Shown here in pieces: positions 53,355-61,447 of a DNA stretch of 64,000 bases. Below the pieces are notes generated by a model. The model did no database searches, was not told where the DNA came from, and worked only from the letters and a program-made list of their open reading frames with translations. A program made the position numbers and the translations under genes. The first letter of the stretch is position 1. The number at the start of each line of letters is the position of its first letter. This DNA comes from Phytoactinopolyspora alkaliphila (GTDB taxonomy: Bacteria; Actinomycetota; Actinomycetes; Jiangellales; Jiangellaceae): NCBI RefSeq assembly GCF_010550695.1, contig NZ_JAAGOB010000002.1, positions 434,001-498,000 of the forward strand, in the 5' to 3' direction.

Positions 53355-53765
53355 CTACGCTTCATTCGTATTGTCCGCATGTTCGCTCGGCTTCACCGCA
53401 CTGGCGTTCACGCCGGATTTCTCTCTCGCGCCCGCGTCGCGTCGTCCCCGGCGAATCTCCGTCTCCAGCGCGTCGAGCCGCTGACCCCAGAATCCGCGAT
53501 ACCGCTCCAGCCATTGATCAACCTCAACCAGCGGCGTCGGCCTCAACTCGTATACGCGCTGCTGCCCATGGACGACACTGGCCGCGAACCCGGATTCACG
53601 CAGCACTCTGAGATGCCGGGAGACGGCCGGTTGACTGATTCCGAACTCGCCCTGGACGGCAGCCACGATCTCGCCGGCTGTCCTTTCGCCGTCCGCCAGC
53701 AGGTCGAGGATCTGCCGACGAACCGGGTCGCCGAGGACGTCGAACGCGTGCATACAGCCCATCAT
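53355..53765 (-). CDS. ArsR-family repressor paired with SRPBCC protein
   Basis: A winged-HTH regulator of about 136 residues: HAFDVLGDPVRRQILDLLAD, then FGISQPAVSRHLRVLRESGF. Its C-terminal helices include the WLERYRGFWGQRLDALE motif common in ArsR/AHSA1 pairs. No metal-binding Cys cluster is present. ATGs at 53765, 53762 and 53753 are all possible; homology starts at the third. The upstream DNA is AT-rich with two direct TATAAC copies around a TTGACA, a likely promoter and operator. Confidence 0.88.
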   Translation of the reverse strand: MMGCMHAFDVLGDPVRRQILDLLADGERTAGEIVAAVQGEFGISQPAVSRHLRVLRESGFAASVVHGQQRVYELRPTPLVEVDQWLERYRGFWGQRLDALETEIRRGRRDAGAREKSGVNASAVKPSEHADNTNEA

Positions 53766-53889
53766 TTACGCTCGTTGTTATATATGTCAAGCGTTATACG
53801 TCACGGGCCTCGTCGTACACCGCAGGCCCGTGTGGTCCGCCACACTCGAAGACCGCCGCGCGTTGACGGTCAGGCTTCGGCGTCGATGT

Positions 53890-54738
53890 TCAGTCCTCCG
53901 GCGATATGGCGCCCAGCGGCCCGGTGAGGAGCCCTCCATCCACAGGCAGCGTGACCCCCGTGATCCACGAAGCGTCGTCGGACGCCAGAAACGCGACCGC
54001 CGCCGCGATGTCCTCCGGCTCCCCGACGCGGTCGAGCGGATACATCCGCCGAAGGTTCTCGAGTTTGTCCAGACCCTGCTCATCCGTGGTCCAGACGCGG
54101 GTTCGAACCGTACCGGGCGCCACGGTGTTGAACCGGACCGATCGATGCTCGGACCCTGCGTGGCGAAGCGTTCGGCGGCCGTAGCGGACCGCGAGGTTAC
54201 GGGTGAGGTTCTCCAGGCCCGCCTTCGCCGCGGAGTACGCCATGGAGCCGACAGCCGCCAGCCCGTTCACGGAGCTGATCGAGACCACGCTGCCACCCAC
54301 GGATGAGGCAAGCAGATGCGGCAACGCCGTGTCGATACAACGCACCACGCCCTGCAGATTGAGGTTGGCTACCCGCAGCCAGCCGTCGTCGTCGAAATCA
54401 TCGAATTCGGGTCCGTTGGCGCCGCCCGCCGTATTGACCAGCACGTCGAGTGCGCCGAAGCGATCCACCGCCGACGCCACGGCGGAACTGACCGAGCGGC
54501 GGTCCGTGACGTCACAGCGGACGGGGAACACCTGCGCTCCCCGGGCGTCGTCGCCGCCTCCGGCCGGTTCGCCGCCCTCGGCGTGAGCTACGTCATTCGC
54601 TACCCACGCCAGGTTCTCCTCGTCGACATCCGCGAGCACGACGGAGGCGCCCTCCGATCGCAACCGCAACGCAGTGGCCCGCCCGATTCCGTGTGCGGCA
54701 CCCGTCACGAACGCCACCCGCCCCTCGAACCGATGCAT
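53890..54738 (-). CDS. Short-chain dehydrogenase/reductase (SDR)
   Basis: A 282-residue SDR: TGAAHGIG at 12-19, NTAGG at 102-106, Ser in SISSVNG, Tyr168-x3-Lys172 (AYSAAKAGL). Compared with the 250-residue norm it has two insertions, an acidic Gly-rich one at about 53-67 and a basic one at about 187-203. The ATG at 54738 has AAAGGAA upstream. Divergent from a VOC gene across a spacer holding a CsoR-like palindrome. The substrate is unknown. Confidence 0.9.
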   Translation of the reverse strand: MHRFEGRVAFVTGAAHGIGRATALRLRSEGASVVLADVDEENLAWVANDVAHAEGGEPAGGGDDARGAQVFPVRCDVTDRRSVSSAVASAVDRFGALDVLVNTAGGANGPEFDDFDDDGWLRVANLNLQGVVRCIDTALPHLLASSVGGSVVSISSVNGLAAVGSMAYSAAKAGLENLTRNLAVRYGRRTLRHAGSEHRSVRFNTVAPGTVRTRVWTTDEQGLDKLENLRRMYPLDRVGEPEDIAAAVAFLASDDASWITGVTLPVDGGLLTGPLGAISPED

Positions 54739-54791
54739 GTGATTCCTTTCTCGTCCTGTGGCATGTCGTCGATAGGTGATCAACGCCGTTC

Positions 54792-54813
54792 TACTACCCC
54801 TATGGGGGTAGTA
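54792..54813. promoter_or_regulatory. CsoR/FrmR-type operator candidate
   Basis: TACTACCCC-TATG-GGGGTAGTA is a 22-bp inverted repeat with perfect 9-bp arms. The run of C then G flanked by TA-rich ends is the pattern bound by CsoR/RcnR/FrmR-family (DUF156) repressors. It is 54 bp before the SDR start and 91 bp before the VOC start. No DUF156 regulator gene is in the window. It is embedded in GATCA-type flanks (TGATCAACG at 54777, CAATGATC at 54820). Confidence 0.5.
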
Positions 54814-54903
54814 ATCCGTCAATGATCGCAGGGCGATCCACGCGGCGGCCCACGTCCGATTCTTTCAAGACGGCGCACGCCCGTGCCGCCTACCGTGAGG
54901 AGC

Positions 54904-55305
54904 ATGACACCACGTATCGCAGTCATCGAATTGGTCGTCGCGGACATGGGCAGGTCTCTCGCGTTCTATCGCAGGCTCGGCCTCGACATCCCGGACGAGG
55001 CCGATGCCCAGCCGCACGTCGAGGTCGGCCTGCCTGGTGGAATGCGGCTGGCCTGGGACACCGTCGAGACGATTCGCTCGTTCACGCCTGGCTACGAACA
55101 GCCGGGCGTCAGTCAGATCGCCCTCGCCTTCGAATGTGACGAGCCCACCGACGTCGACGCCCTGTACAAGGAGCTGGAGCAGGCCGGTTACGCGGGCGAG
55201 CGCCCTCCGTGGGATGCCTTCTGGGGCCAGCGCTACGCCACGGTGACCGATCCCGACGAGAACCACGTGGATCTGTTCGCCGCGTTGCCGAACACGAGCA
55301 CGTGA
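54904..55305 (+). CDS. VOC-family (glyoxalase fold) protein 3
   Basis: A 133-residue protein: VIELVVADMGRSLAFYRRLGL opens the fold, and WGQRYATVTDPDENHVDLFA closes it with the expected metal-edge Glu/His region. The ATG at 54904 has GTGAGGAG upstream. It is convergent with the AraC gene, 10 bp away. The substrate is unknown. Confidence 0.88.
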   Translation: MTPRIAVIELVVADMGRSLAFYRRLGLDIPDEADAQPHVEVGLPGGMRLAWDTVETIRSFTPGYEQPGVSQIALAFECDEPTDVDALYKELEQAGYAGERPPWDAFWGQRYATVTDPDENHVDLFAALPNTST

Positions 55306-55315
55306 GCCTCCGGGC

Positions 55316-56029
55316 CTACGCCGGCTGAGGTTCCGCGGTGTTCGCGGTAATCACGGAGCCGAAGGTGACGCCGGTCATCGCCTTGACCTCACGCGACATA
55401 TGCGCTTGGTCGGCGTATCCGCTGGCGGCGGCCGCCTCCGCCGCGGAGCGGCCGGCGCGGCCAAGGTCCAGGGCCCGCTGAAGCCGGAGGATCCGGGCGA
55501 GTGTTTTAGGTCCGTATCCGAAGGCATCCAGGCAACGGCGGTGCAGCTGCCGTGAGCTGACACCGACGCTCCAGGCCACCTGGTCCACCCGCGTGCCGCG
55601 TCCGAGCAGCTCAACGACTCCGGCCGCGAGCGGATCCGGCGGATTCGCGTCCGACAGCCGGCGGAGGGCGACCCTCTCCAGCGCCTCAGCGGCGTCGCAA
55701 CCTCGCAACAGGTCATCTCGTGCTGCCCTGACGTGCGCAGCCGGCCAGATCTGGCTGAGCGGGATTCGCTGGTTGCGTACTTCTCGTGCGGGCAGGCCGA
55801 GAACGCGCGGCCCCACCCCGGCGCCGAATCGCAGCCCCACATATGGGCGGGACGGTGCCCAGGACGCGCGGTGCGCCGAGTCATCCGGCCCGGCCACGAG
55901 CAGCTCGTCGTTCACCCAGAGCAGGTCCATACAGCCATCGGGCAGGACGAGGTGCTCCCGGGCCTGAGTGTCGACGCTTCCAGACCACGCGACGGCGTGG
56001 GCGATGACGGATGGCCGTTCCCTGTACAC
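55316..56029 (-). CDS. AraC-family regulator
   Basis: A 237-residue regulator. The N-terminal DUF6597-like domain (REHLVLPDGCMDLLW, YVGLRFGAGVGPRVLGLPA) is followed by an AraC DNA-binding domain at about 150-225 (VDQVAWSVGVSSRQLHRRCL, RSAAEAAAASGYADQAHMSREV). GTG 56029 (VYRERPS) was chosen because the family normally starts there; GGAGGG directly abuts it, which is closer than usual. TTG 56086 would extend it by 19 residues. The target is unknown. Confidence 0.85.
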   Translation of the reverse strand: MYRERPSVIAHAVAWSGSVDTQAREHLVLPDGCMDLLWVNDELLVAGPDDSAHRASWAPSRPYVGLRFGAGVGPRVLGLPAREVRNQRIPLSQIWPAAHVRAARDDLLRGCDAAEALERVALRRLSDANPPDPLAAGVVELLGRGTRVDQVAWSVGVSSRQLHRRCLDAFGYGPKTLARILRLQRALDLGRAGRSAAEAAAASGYADQAHMSREVKAMTGVTFGSVITANTAEPQPA

Positions 56030-56184
56030 CCCTCCAGTGTGACAGTCGGCGGTGACATGCCCGTGTCGCCGACAACGAGTCACCAATTACGCCCAAAGGG
56101 GTTGTCAAGATCACGGTTATCGACAAAACTCATTTTCACGGCGGAGCCCAAATCGCACGTATCCGATAATGAGGAGGCACGGCG

Positions 56185-58188
56185 ATGGCCTTGTTCCGGA
56201 CCGCGCTCACAGTGATGGCCACCAGTCTCCTGGCAGTGGGGGTACTCAGCACCGTGCCGTCCACCGGTACCAGCGCACGATCCGCGCCGAACGACGCTCA
56301 GGTCTCCGCGGCTCAGTGCACACCCGATCCCGCAACCCCGAAGTCGCAGTTCCGAGCGATGTGGATCTCCTCGGTCTACAACATCGACTGGCCTAGCCGC
56401 ACCGGGCTGAGCGCCAACGCGCAGCGAGCCGAACTCCGCTCCTGGCTCGATCTCGCCGAGCAGCGCAACATGAACGCCGTCGTGGTCCAGATCCGGCCTA
56501 CGGCCGACGCCTTCTGGCCGTCGTCGTACGAGCCGTGGTCGCAATGGCTGACCGGCAGCCCCGGCGGAAACCCCGGTTACGATCCCCTGCAGTTCATGGT
56601 CGACGAGGCGCACAGCCGCGACATCGAATTCCATGCGTGGTTCAACCCGTACCGGGTGGCCACCCACACCAACCGGAACAATCTCGCGGCCAGCCATCCG
56701 GTACGGCAGAATCCGGGCTGGGCCTTCGCCTACAACGGCCAGCTCTATTACAACCCCGGGATTCCGGCGGTGCGCGATTTCGTCCAGGACGCGATGATGG
56801 ACGCCGTCACCCGGTACGACATCGACGGCGTGCACTTCGACGACTACTTCTATCCCTATCCGGCCAGCGGGCAGCAGATCCCCGACCAGACCACCTACCA
56901 GCAGTACGGTGCGGGGTTCAGCAACATCGGCGACTGGCGGCGCAACAACGTCGATCTCCTCATCCAGGAGATGAGCCAGCGGATCTCGTCGGCCAAGGAG
57001 CACGTCAAGTTCGGCGTCAGCCCGTTCGGCATCTGGCGGAACAGCTCCACCGATCCCCGCGGCTCCGCCACCAGCGGGCTGCAGTCCTACGACGCCATCT
57101 ACGCCGACACCCGCAAGTGGGTCACCGAGGGATGGCTGGACTACGTCACGCCGCAGATCTACTGGGAGATCGGCCACTCGGCCGCGAACTACTCGGTGCT
57201 GGTCCCGTGGTGGTCCGACCTGGTCAGCGGCACGGATGTCCAGCTCTACGTGGGCCAGGGCGCGTACAAGATCGGTGACGGCGGCGCGTGGAACAGCTCC
57301 GCGGAGCTGAGCAACCACCTCACCCTCAACCGCGACCATCCCGAGGTCAAGGGCGACGTCTACTTCAGCGCCAAGGACATCCGGGCCGACCGCCTGGGAG
57401 CCATTACCCGGCTGGCCGGCGACCACTACACGCGTCCGGCCATCACACCCGCAATGCCACATCTGGGTGGGGGCACGCCTGCGGCGCCGTCGATCACCGA
57501 CGCCACCCGGACCGGAAGCGGAGTATCACTCACCATCGAAGGTGCGGCCACCTCCTACGCCGTGTACCGGATAGCCGGCGATGGAGCCGCGGACCCGTGT
57601 GACTTCGCGGACGCCTCCCACCTGCTCGGAACCGTCCGCGCGTCAGGCGGCAGCGCCGCGTTCATCGACACCACGGCTGCCTCACAGACCTACTCGTACT
57701 ACGCCACCGCGCTGGATCGGACCCGCAACGAGAGTTCCGTGAGCGCGGCGGCCGTTGTCCCGGCCGGCTCCGGGGAGTCCTGGTCGGTGACCGTCGACAA
57801 CGCCACGTCCGGGGCGTTCACCGCAAGCTCGAACTGGGGCTCCTCGTCCTGGTCCTCGCAGCGGTTCGGCATGGACTACCGATTCGCGAGCCCGGTCTCC
57901 TCGAGCGATGCCGCCTGGTTCCGTGCCGATGTGTCCACCACGGCCAGCTACCGGGTGGAGGTCTGGTATCCGGCCAACCCCGACTACAACAGCTCCGCTC
58001 CCCACATCGTCGCCACTACGAGCGGGAACCAGGTGGTCAACGTCGATCAGCGGTCGAACGGCGGCAGATGGGTGAACTTGGGCACGTTCCAGCTGGCGGC
58101 CGGTGAACGCAACGTCGTGGGCGTGAGCCGCTGGACATCCACGAGCGGCTATGTGATCGCCGACGCCGTCCGGCTCACCCGCCAGTAA
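56185..58188 (+). CDS. Secreted GHL10-type (family 10-like) glycoside hydrolase with golvesin-like C-terminal domain
   Basis: A 667-residue exported protein. The signal peptide spans about 1-32. The GHL10/YngK-like TIM barrel at about 55-400 has QFRAMWISSVYNIDWPSRTG, ADAFWPSSYEPWSQWLTG, VHFDDYFYPYP (acidic residues likely catalytic) and YVTPQIYWEI. A fibronectin-like linker lies at about 430-525. The C-terminal golvesin/Xly-like sugar-binding domain (about 530-667) ends VSRWTSTSGYVIADAVRL. Relatives such as DigH act on peptidoglycan glycan strands, so a wall-related role is likely. GAGGAGG precedes the ATG. Confidence 0.9.
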   Translation: MALFRTALTVMATSLLAVGVLSTVPSTGTSARSAPNDAQVSAAQCTPDPATPKSQFRAMWISSVYNIDWPSRTGLSANAQRAELRSWLDLAEQRNMNAVVVQIRPTADAFWPSSYEPWSQWLTGSPGGNPGYDPLQFMVDEAHSRDIEFHAWFNPYRVATHTNRNNLAASHPVRQNPGWAFAYNGQLYYNPGIPAVRDFVQDAMMDAVTRYDIDGVHFDDYFYPYPASGQQIPDQTTYQQYGAGFSNIGDWRRNNVDLLIQEMSQRISSAKEHVKFGVSPFGIWRNSSTDPRGSATSGLQSYDAIYADTRKWVTEGWLDYVTPQIYWEIGHSAANYSVLVPWWSDLVSGTDVQLYVGQGAYKIGDGGAWNSSAELSNHLTLNRDHPEVKGDVYFSAKDIRADRLGAITRLAGDHYTRPAITPAMPHLGGGTPAAPSITDATRTGSGVSLTIEGAATSYAVYRIAGDGAADPCDFADASHLLGTVRASGGSAAFIDTTAASQTYSYYATALDRTRNESSVSAAAVVPAGSGESWSVTVDNATSGAFTASSNWGSSSWSSQRFGMDYRFASPVSSSDAAWFRADVSTTASYRVEVWYPANPDYNSSAPHIVATTSGNQVVNVDQRSNGGRWVNLGTFQLAAGERNVVGVSRWTSTSGYVIADAVRLTRQ

Positions 58189-58323
58189 CCACCACTGGTG
58201 CGGGGCTTCAGGCTGCCGGCGCCACTCGCAATCCGGCCGCAACGGCTCCTTGGCGCGTCACTCCCGCTGTTCACTCACCAGGTCCGCCGCAGGGCCCGGC
58301 GGCGACGACCTACACTGTGCGGG

Positions 58324-58959
58324 ATGTCCGGAACCGATCGCTACCGCACCATCGCTAGAGACGGTGCGGCCGAGGTCGAGGTCAAACGCTCGCGCTTCCG
58401 CTGCCGGCTTGCCCGGGTCGAGACCGAGGAGGCTGCCCGCGCTGTTGTGGAGGAGGCCCGCCGCACCTATTGGGACGCCCGGCACCATTGCTCGGCCTTC
58501 CGGCTGGGGCCTCGCGGCGAAGTGCAGCGCAGCAGCGACGACGGAGAGCCGTCGGGGACAGCGGGTGCGCCGATGCTGGACGTCCTGGCCCGCCGCGACG
58601 TGTCCGACGTGGTCGCCGTCGTCACCCGGTGGTTCGGCGGCACACTCCTCGGCACGGGCGGACTGGTCCGCGCCTACTCCGACGCCGTGGCCGCCGCATT
58701 GGACCACGTCGGCACCCGCGAGCGGCGCCTGATGCGGCGGCTCCAGGCGCGCGTCGGGCACGATACCGCAGGTCGGCTGGAAGGCACCGTCCGCAACGCA
58801 GCGATCACGGTCCACGGCGTAGAGTACCGGTCTGACCATGCCATCCTGTCCCTTGCCGTTCCGACGGAGTCCGTCGAACGGGCCCTGGCCGACCTCGCCG
58901 CCTGGAGCGCGGGATCTGCGGACGCGGAGCTTGGGGAGCTCGAATGGGTCGACGCCTGA
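58324..58959 (+). CDS. IMPACT/YigZ-family protein
   Basis: A 211-residue protein. The N-terminal UPF0029 domain has KRSRFRCRLARVETEEAA, DARHHCSAFRLG, RSSDDGEPSGTAGAPMLDVL and TRWFGGTLLGTGGLVRAYSDA, the most conserved part. A DUF1949-like C-terminal ferredoxin fold follows at about 140-205. Eukaryotic relatives affect translation control; the bacterial role is unclear. ATG 58324 was chosen because homology starts there; 135 bp of spacer precedes it. Confidence 0.92.
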   Translation: MSGTDRYRTIARDGAAEVEVKRSRFRCRLARVETEEAARAVVEEARRTYWDARHHCSAFRLGPRGEVQRSSDDGEPSGTAGAPMLDVLARRDVSDVVAVVTRWFGGTLLGTGGLVRAYSDAVAAALDHVGTRERRLMRRLQARVGHDTAGRLEGTVRNAAITVHGVEYRSDHAILSLAVPTESVERALADLAAWSAGSADAELGELEWVDA

Positions 58960-58976
58960 AGCGCGACACCGAAACA

Positions 58977-59978
58977 TCACCGGCGCTCGTCCACCCGTGA
59001 TGCTGGGGGAAAGGCCCGTCGATAGTCGCTGGGAGATATTCCGATCTGCTTGAGGAAGTGGTGACGCAGGTTATTTGCGGTGCCGAGGCCGCTCAGCGCT
59101 GCGATCCGCTCCACGGAGAGGTCGGTGGACTCCAGCAGGGTCTGTGCCTTGGTGAGGCGCTGGTTGAGCAGCCACTGCAGTGGGGTTGTCCCGGTGGCTG
59201 ACTGGAGGCGCCGATAGAAGGTCCTCGGGCTCACAGCCGCGCGCCGGGCCAAGTCGTCGATCGTGAGTGGCTCGTCGAGGCGCGCCCGCGCCCAGTCCAG
59301 CACCGGGACCAAGCTCTGGTCGTCGGTGGCGGGCACGGACAGGTCGATGAATTGAGCTTGGCCGCCCTGCCGGTGCGCCGGCACCACCAATCGGCGGGCG
59401 AGCTGATTGGCGATTCCCGCACCCAGGTCGCGGCGGACCAAGTGCAGGCAGAGGTCGAGCCCAGCAGTCATCCCGGCGCTGGTGAGCACATCGCCATCGT
59501 CCACATAGAGCACCGAGTCGTCCACCTGAACCTTCGGGTATCGCTCGGCCAACTGGGCAGTATGCATCCAGTGCGCGGTGGCGCGGCGGCCGTCCAGCAG
59601 CCCTGCCTCAGCGAGCGCGAAGGCGCCGACACAGAGCGAAACCATCCGTGCCCCCGCATCATGAGCACGACGCAGGGCGGTGACCATGTCGGTCGGCACC
59701 GGCCGCCCGCCCTCGATGACATCGTCCGGCACCCATGAGACGATCACCGTGTCAGCGCCGACGAGCCCCTCTAGTCCGTGCTGACTCCGCAGGGCGAAGC
59801 CGGGGACGGCCCGCGATCGCTGCTCGGCTCCGCACAATCGCAGCTCATACCAGGGATCGGCCAGGTCCGGTTGCGGCATGCCGAAGACCGTGGCAGGGAT
59901 GCTCAGCTCGTACATATCTAATACCCCGACCTCGTCGGGCACCACCAAGGCAACGGAACCAGTACTCATGAACGCCAT
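58977..59978 (-). CDS. GlxA-family AraC-type regulator with DJ-1/PfpI domain
   Basis: A 333-residue regulator. The N-terminal DJ-1/PfpI-like domain (about 8-190) has VSLCVGAFALAEAGLLDGRRATAHW, with Cys at the nucleophile-elbow position. The C-terminal AraC domain spans about 225-325 (TIDDLARRAAVSPRTFYRRL, SVERIAALSGLGTANNLRHHF). GlxA members act as amino-acid or amide-responsive activators. It is divergent from an imine-reductase-like gene, so that operon is the likely target. ATG 59969 is an alternative start. Confidence 0.92.
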   Translation of the reverse strand: MAFMSTGSVALVVPDEVGVLDMYELSIPATVFGMPQPDLADPWYELRLCGAEQRSRAVPGFALRSQHGLEGLVGADTVIVSWVPDDVIEGGRPVPTDMVTALRRAHDAGARMVSLCVGAFALAEAGLLDGRRATAHWMHTAQLAERYPKVQVDDSVLYVDDGDVLTSAGMTAGLDLCLHLVRRDLGAGIANQLARRLVVPAHRQGGQAQFIDLSVPATDDQSLVPVLDWARARLDEPLTIDDLARRAAVSPRTFYRRLQSATGTTPLQWLLNQRLTKAQTLLESTDLSVERIAALSGLGTANNLRHHFLKQIGISPSDYRRAFPPASRVDERR

Positions 59979-60053
59979 CGTATGGCAGGAATTTGGTGGT
60001 AATGGTCGCCACTGTCACTGGTTGGGCGTGAGATACACGGCAAGCATGGAGGC

Positions 60054-60926
60054 ATGACCCCACCGAAACCGATCACAGTCATAGGCCTCGGCAACCTGGG
60101 AAGCGCTCTCGCCGAGACGTTCCTTCGTCACGGCCACCCCACAACGGTCTGGAATCGCTCGTCCGCCAAGGCGGAGCCGCTGGTCGCCAAGGGCGCCGTG
60201 AGAACGGATACCGCAGCCGAGGCGGTCACCGCCAGTGAACTCGTGCTCGTCACTTTGCTGGATCCACCGGCCGCGCGTGAGGTACTCGCCGGGGCGGCGG
60301 AGGCCGTCCGCGGGCACGCGCTGGTTAATCTCACCTCAGGCGGTCCAGAAGACGCCCGGGAACTCGCCACCTGGGCTGCTGAGCACCGGGCCGAGTACCT
60401 CCATGGAGCCGTGTATGCGATACCCCAGACGATCGGCACCGCAGAGTCGTCGATCAACTACAGCGGTTCGGCAGACGTCCATGAGCAGTGGAAGGCCGAG
60501 CTGGCCATCCTGGGAAAGGGCACCTACCTCGGCGTCGACGCCGGCCGTGCCTCCGGCTACGACGTCGCCGTCCTCGCCGGGATGTACGGCATGCTCGGCG
60601 GTTTCCTGCACGCGACGGCGATGGCCACGGCCGCCGGAGTCAGCGCGAGCGAACTCACCCCGATGCTGGTCTCCTGGCTGACCGACTCTTTTCCGGCGCT
60701 ACCCACGTTCGCCACGGAGATCGACGAAGGTGACTACGCCACCGACGAATCCAGCCTGGCGATGAACCAAGCCGGCCTCGCCACCATCATCCGAGCCAGC
60801 CAATCACAGGGCATCCCCGCTTCCACGCTCGTCCCTCTCAAGGAGATGATCGATCAGCAGATCGATGCCGGCCACGGCGCGGACAGCCTCGCACGCGCCG
60901 TAGAATCGCTCAGGAACAGCGCATGA
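60054..60926 (+). CDS. NAD(P)-dependent oxidoreductase, imine-reductase/6PGDH-like
   Basis: A 290-residue enzyme with the N-terminal Rossmann motif VIGLGNLGSALAETFLRHGHP, TVWNRS for NADP phosphate binding, and an all-helical C-terminal dimerisation domain (DVAVLAGMYGMLGGFLHATA). YAIPQTIGT and the helical half place it with imine reductases rather than with sugar or hydroxyisobutyrate dehydrogenases. GGAGG lies very close to the ATG. Divergent from GlxA. Shares ATGA with the next gene. The substrate is unknown. Confidence 0.87.
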   Translation: MTPPKPITVIGLGNLGSALAETFLRHGHPTTVWNRSSAKAEPLVAKGAVRTDTAAEAVTASELVLVTLLDPPAAREVLAGAAEAVRGHALVNLTSGGPEDARELATWAAEHRAEYLHGAVYAIPQTIGTAESSINYSGSADVHEQWKAELAILGKGTYLGVDAGRASGYDVAVLAGMYGMLGGFLHATAMATAAGVSASELTPMLVSWLTDSFPALPTFATEIDEGDYATDESSLAMNQAGLATIIRASQSQGIPASTLVPLKEMIDQQIDAGHGADSLARAVESLRNSA

Positions 60927-61405
60927 GCACGGCACTTCTCAGGTTCGCCGGTTTGGAAGCCGAGTTCAATGCATACGTCGGAGCCATCAACTACGCCACG
61001 ATGGTCACAGTCGACGCCGAGAACCGCCCACGCACTCGCGTTCTCATTCCCGTGTGGGAGAACGTGGAGGGAGTCCCGCTCGGGTGGCTGGCCACCTATC
61101 GGACTCCGGTCAAGACGGCGCACATCGCGGCCAACCCACACACTAATTTCTCTTACTGGGCGCCCGGGAACAACTCGGTGGCTGTCGACGCCGTCGCCCG
61201 GTGGGACAATGCGTTGCCGACCAAGGAGCACGTGTGGAACCTCTACCGCAAGACAAGCCCCCGCGGCGCCGGTTATCACCTCGGCAACTTCTGGAAGGCA
61301 CCCTCGGATCCACAGCTGCACGTGCTGCGCCTCACGCCTTGGCGCATCCAGGTGATTCGCGGCGCCGATCTGCGTAGCCGGATCTGGCGTGCCAGCGCAC
61401 CGTAG
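60923..61405 (+). CDS. Pyridoxamine-5'-phosphate-oxidase-fold (FMN/F420-binding) protein
   Basis: A 160-residue split-barrel protein: YATMVTVDAENRPRTRVLIPVW and GWLATYRTPVKTAHIAANP are the family strands, and the C-terminus is LTPWRIQVI. It probably binds FMN or F420. Translationally coupled to the imine-reductase-like gene (ATGA), so the two likely serve one GlxA-controlled process. Confidence 0.88.
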   Translation: MSTALLRFAGLEAEFNAYVGAINYATMVTVDAENRPRTRVLIPVWENVEGVPLGWLATYRTPVKTAHIAANPHTNFSYWAPGNNSVAVDAVARWDNALPTKEHVWNLYRKTSPRGAGYHLGNFWKAPSDPQLHVLRLTPWRIQVIRGADLRSRIWRASAP

Positions 61406-61447
61406 AAACACCAGTCAAAGACCACGCAACGTCCTGCAAGGTTCGGG

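Noticed and set aside
60046-60057. A three-codon upstream reading frame (ATG GAG GCA TGA) overlapping the imine-reductase start
   Set aside because: Its ATG may simply lie within the ribosome-binding sequence; nothing else supports translation of a leader.
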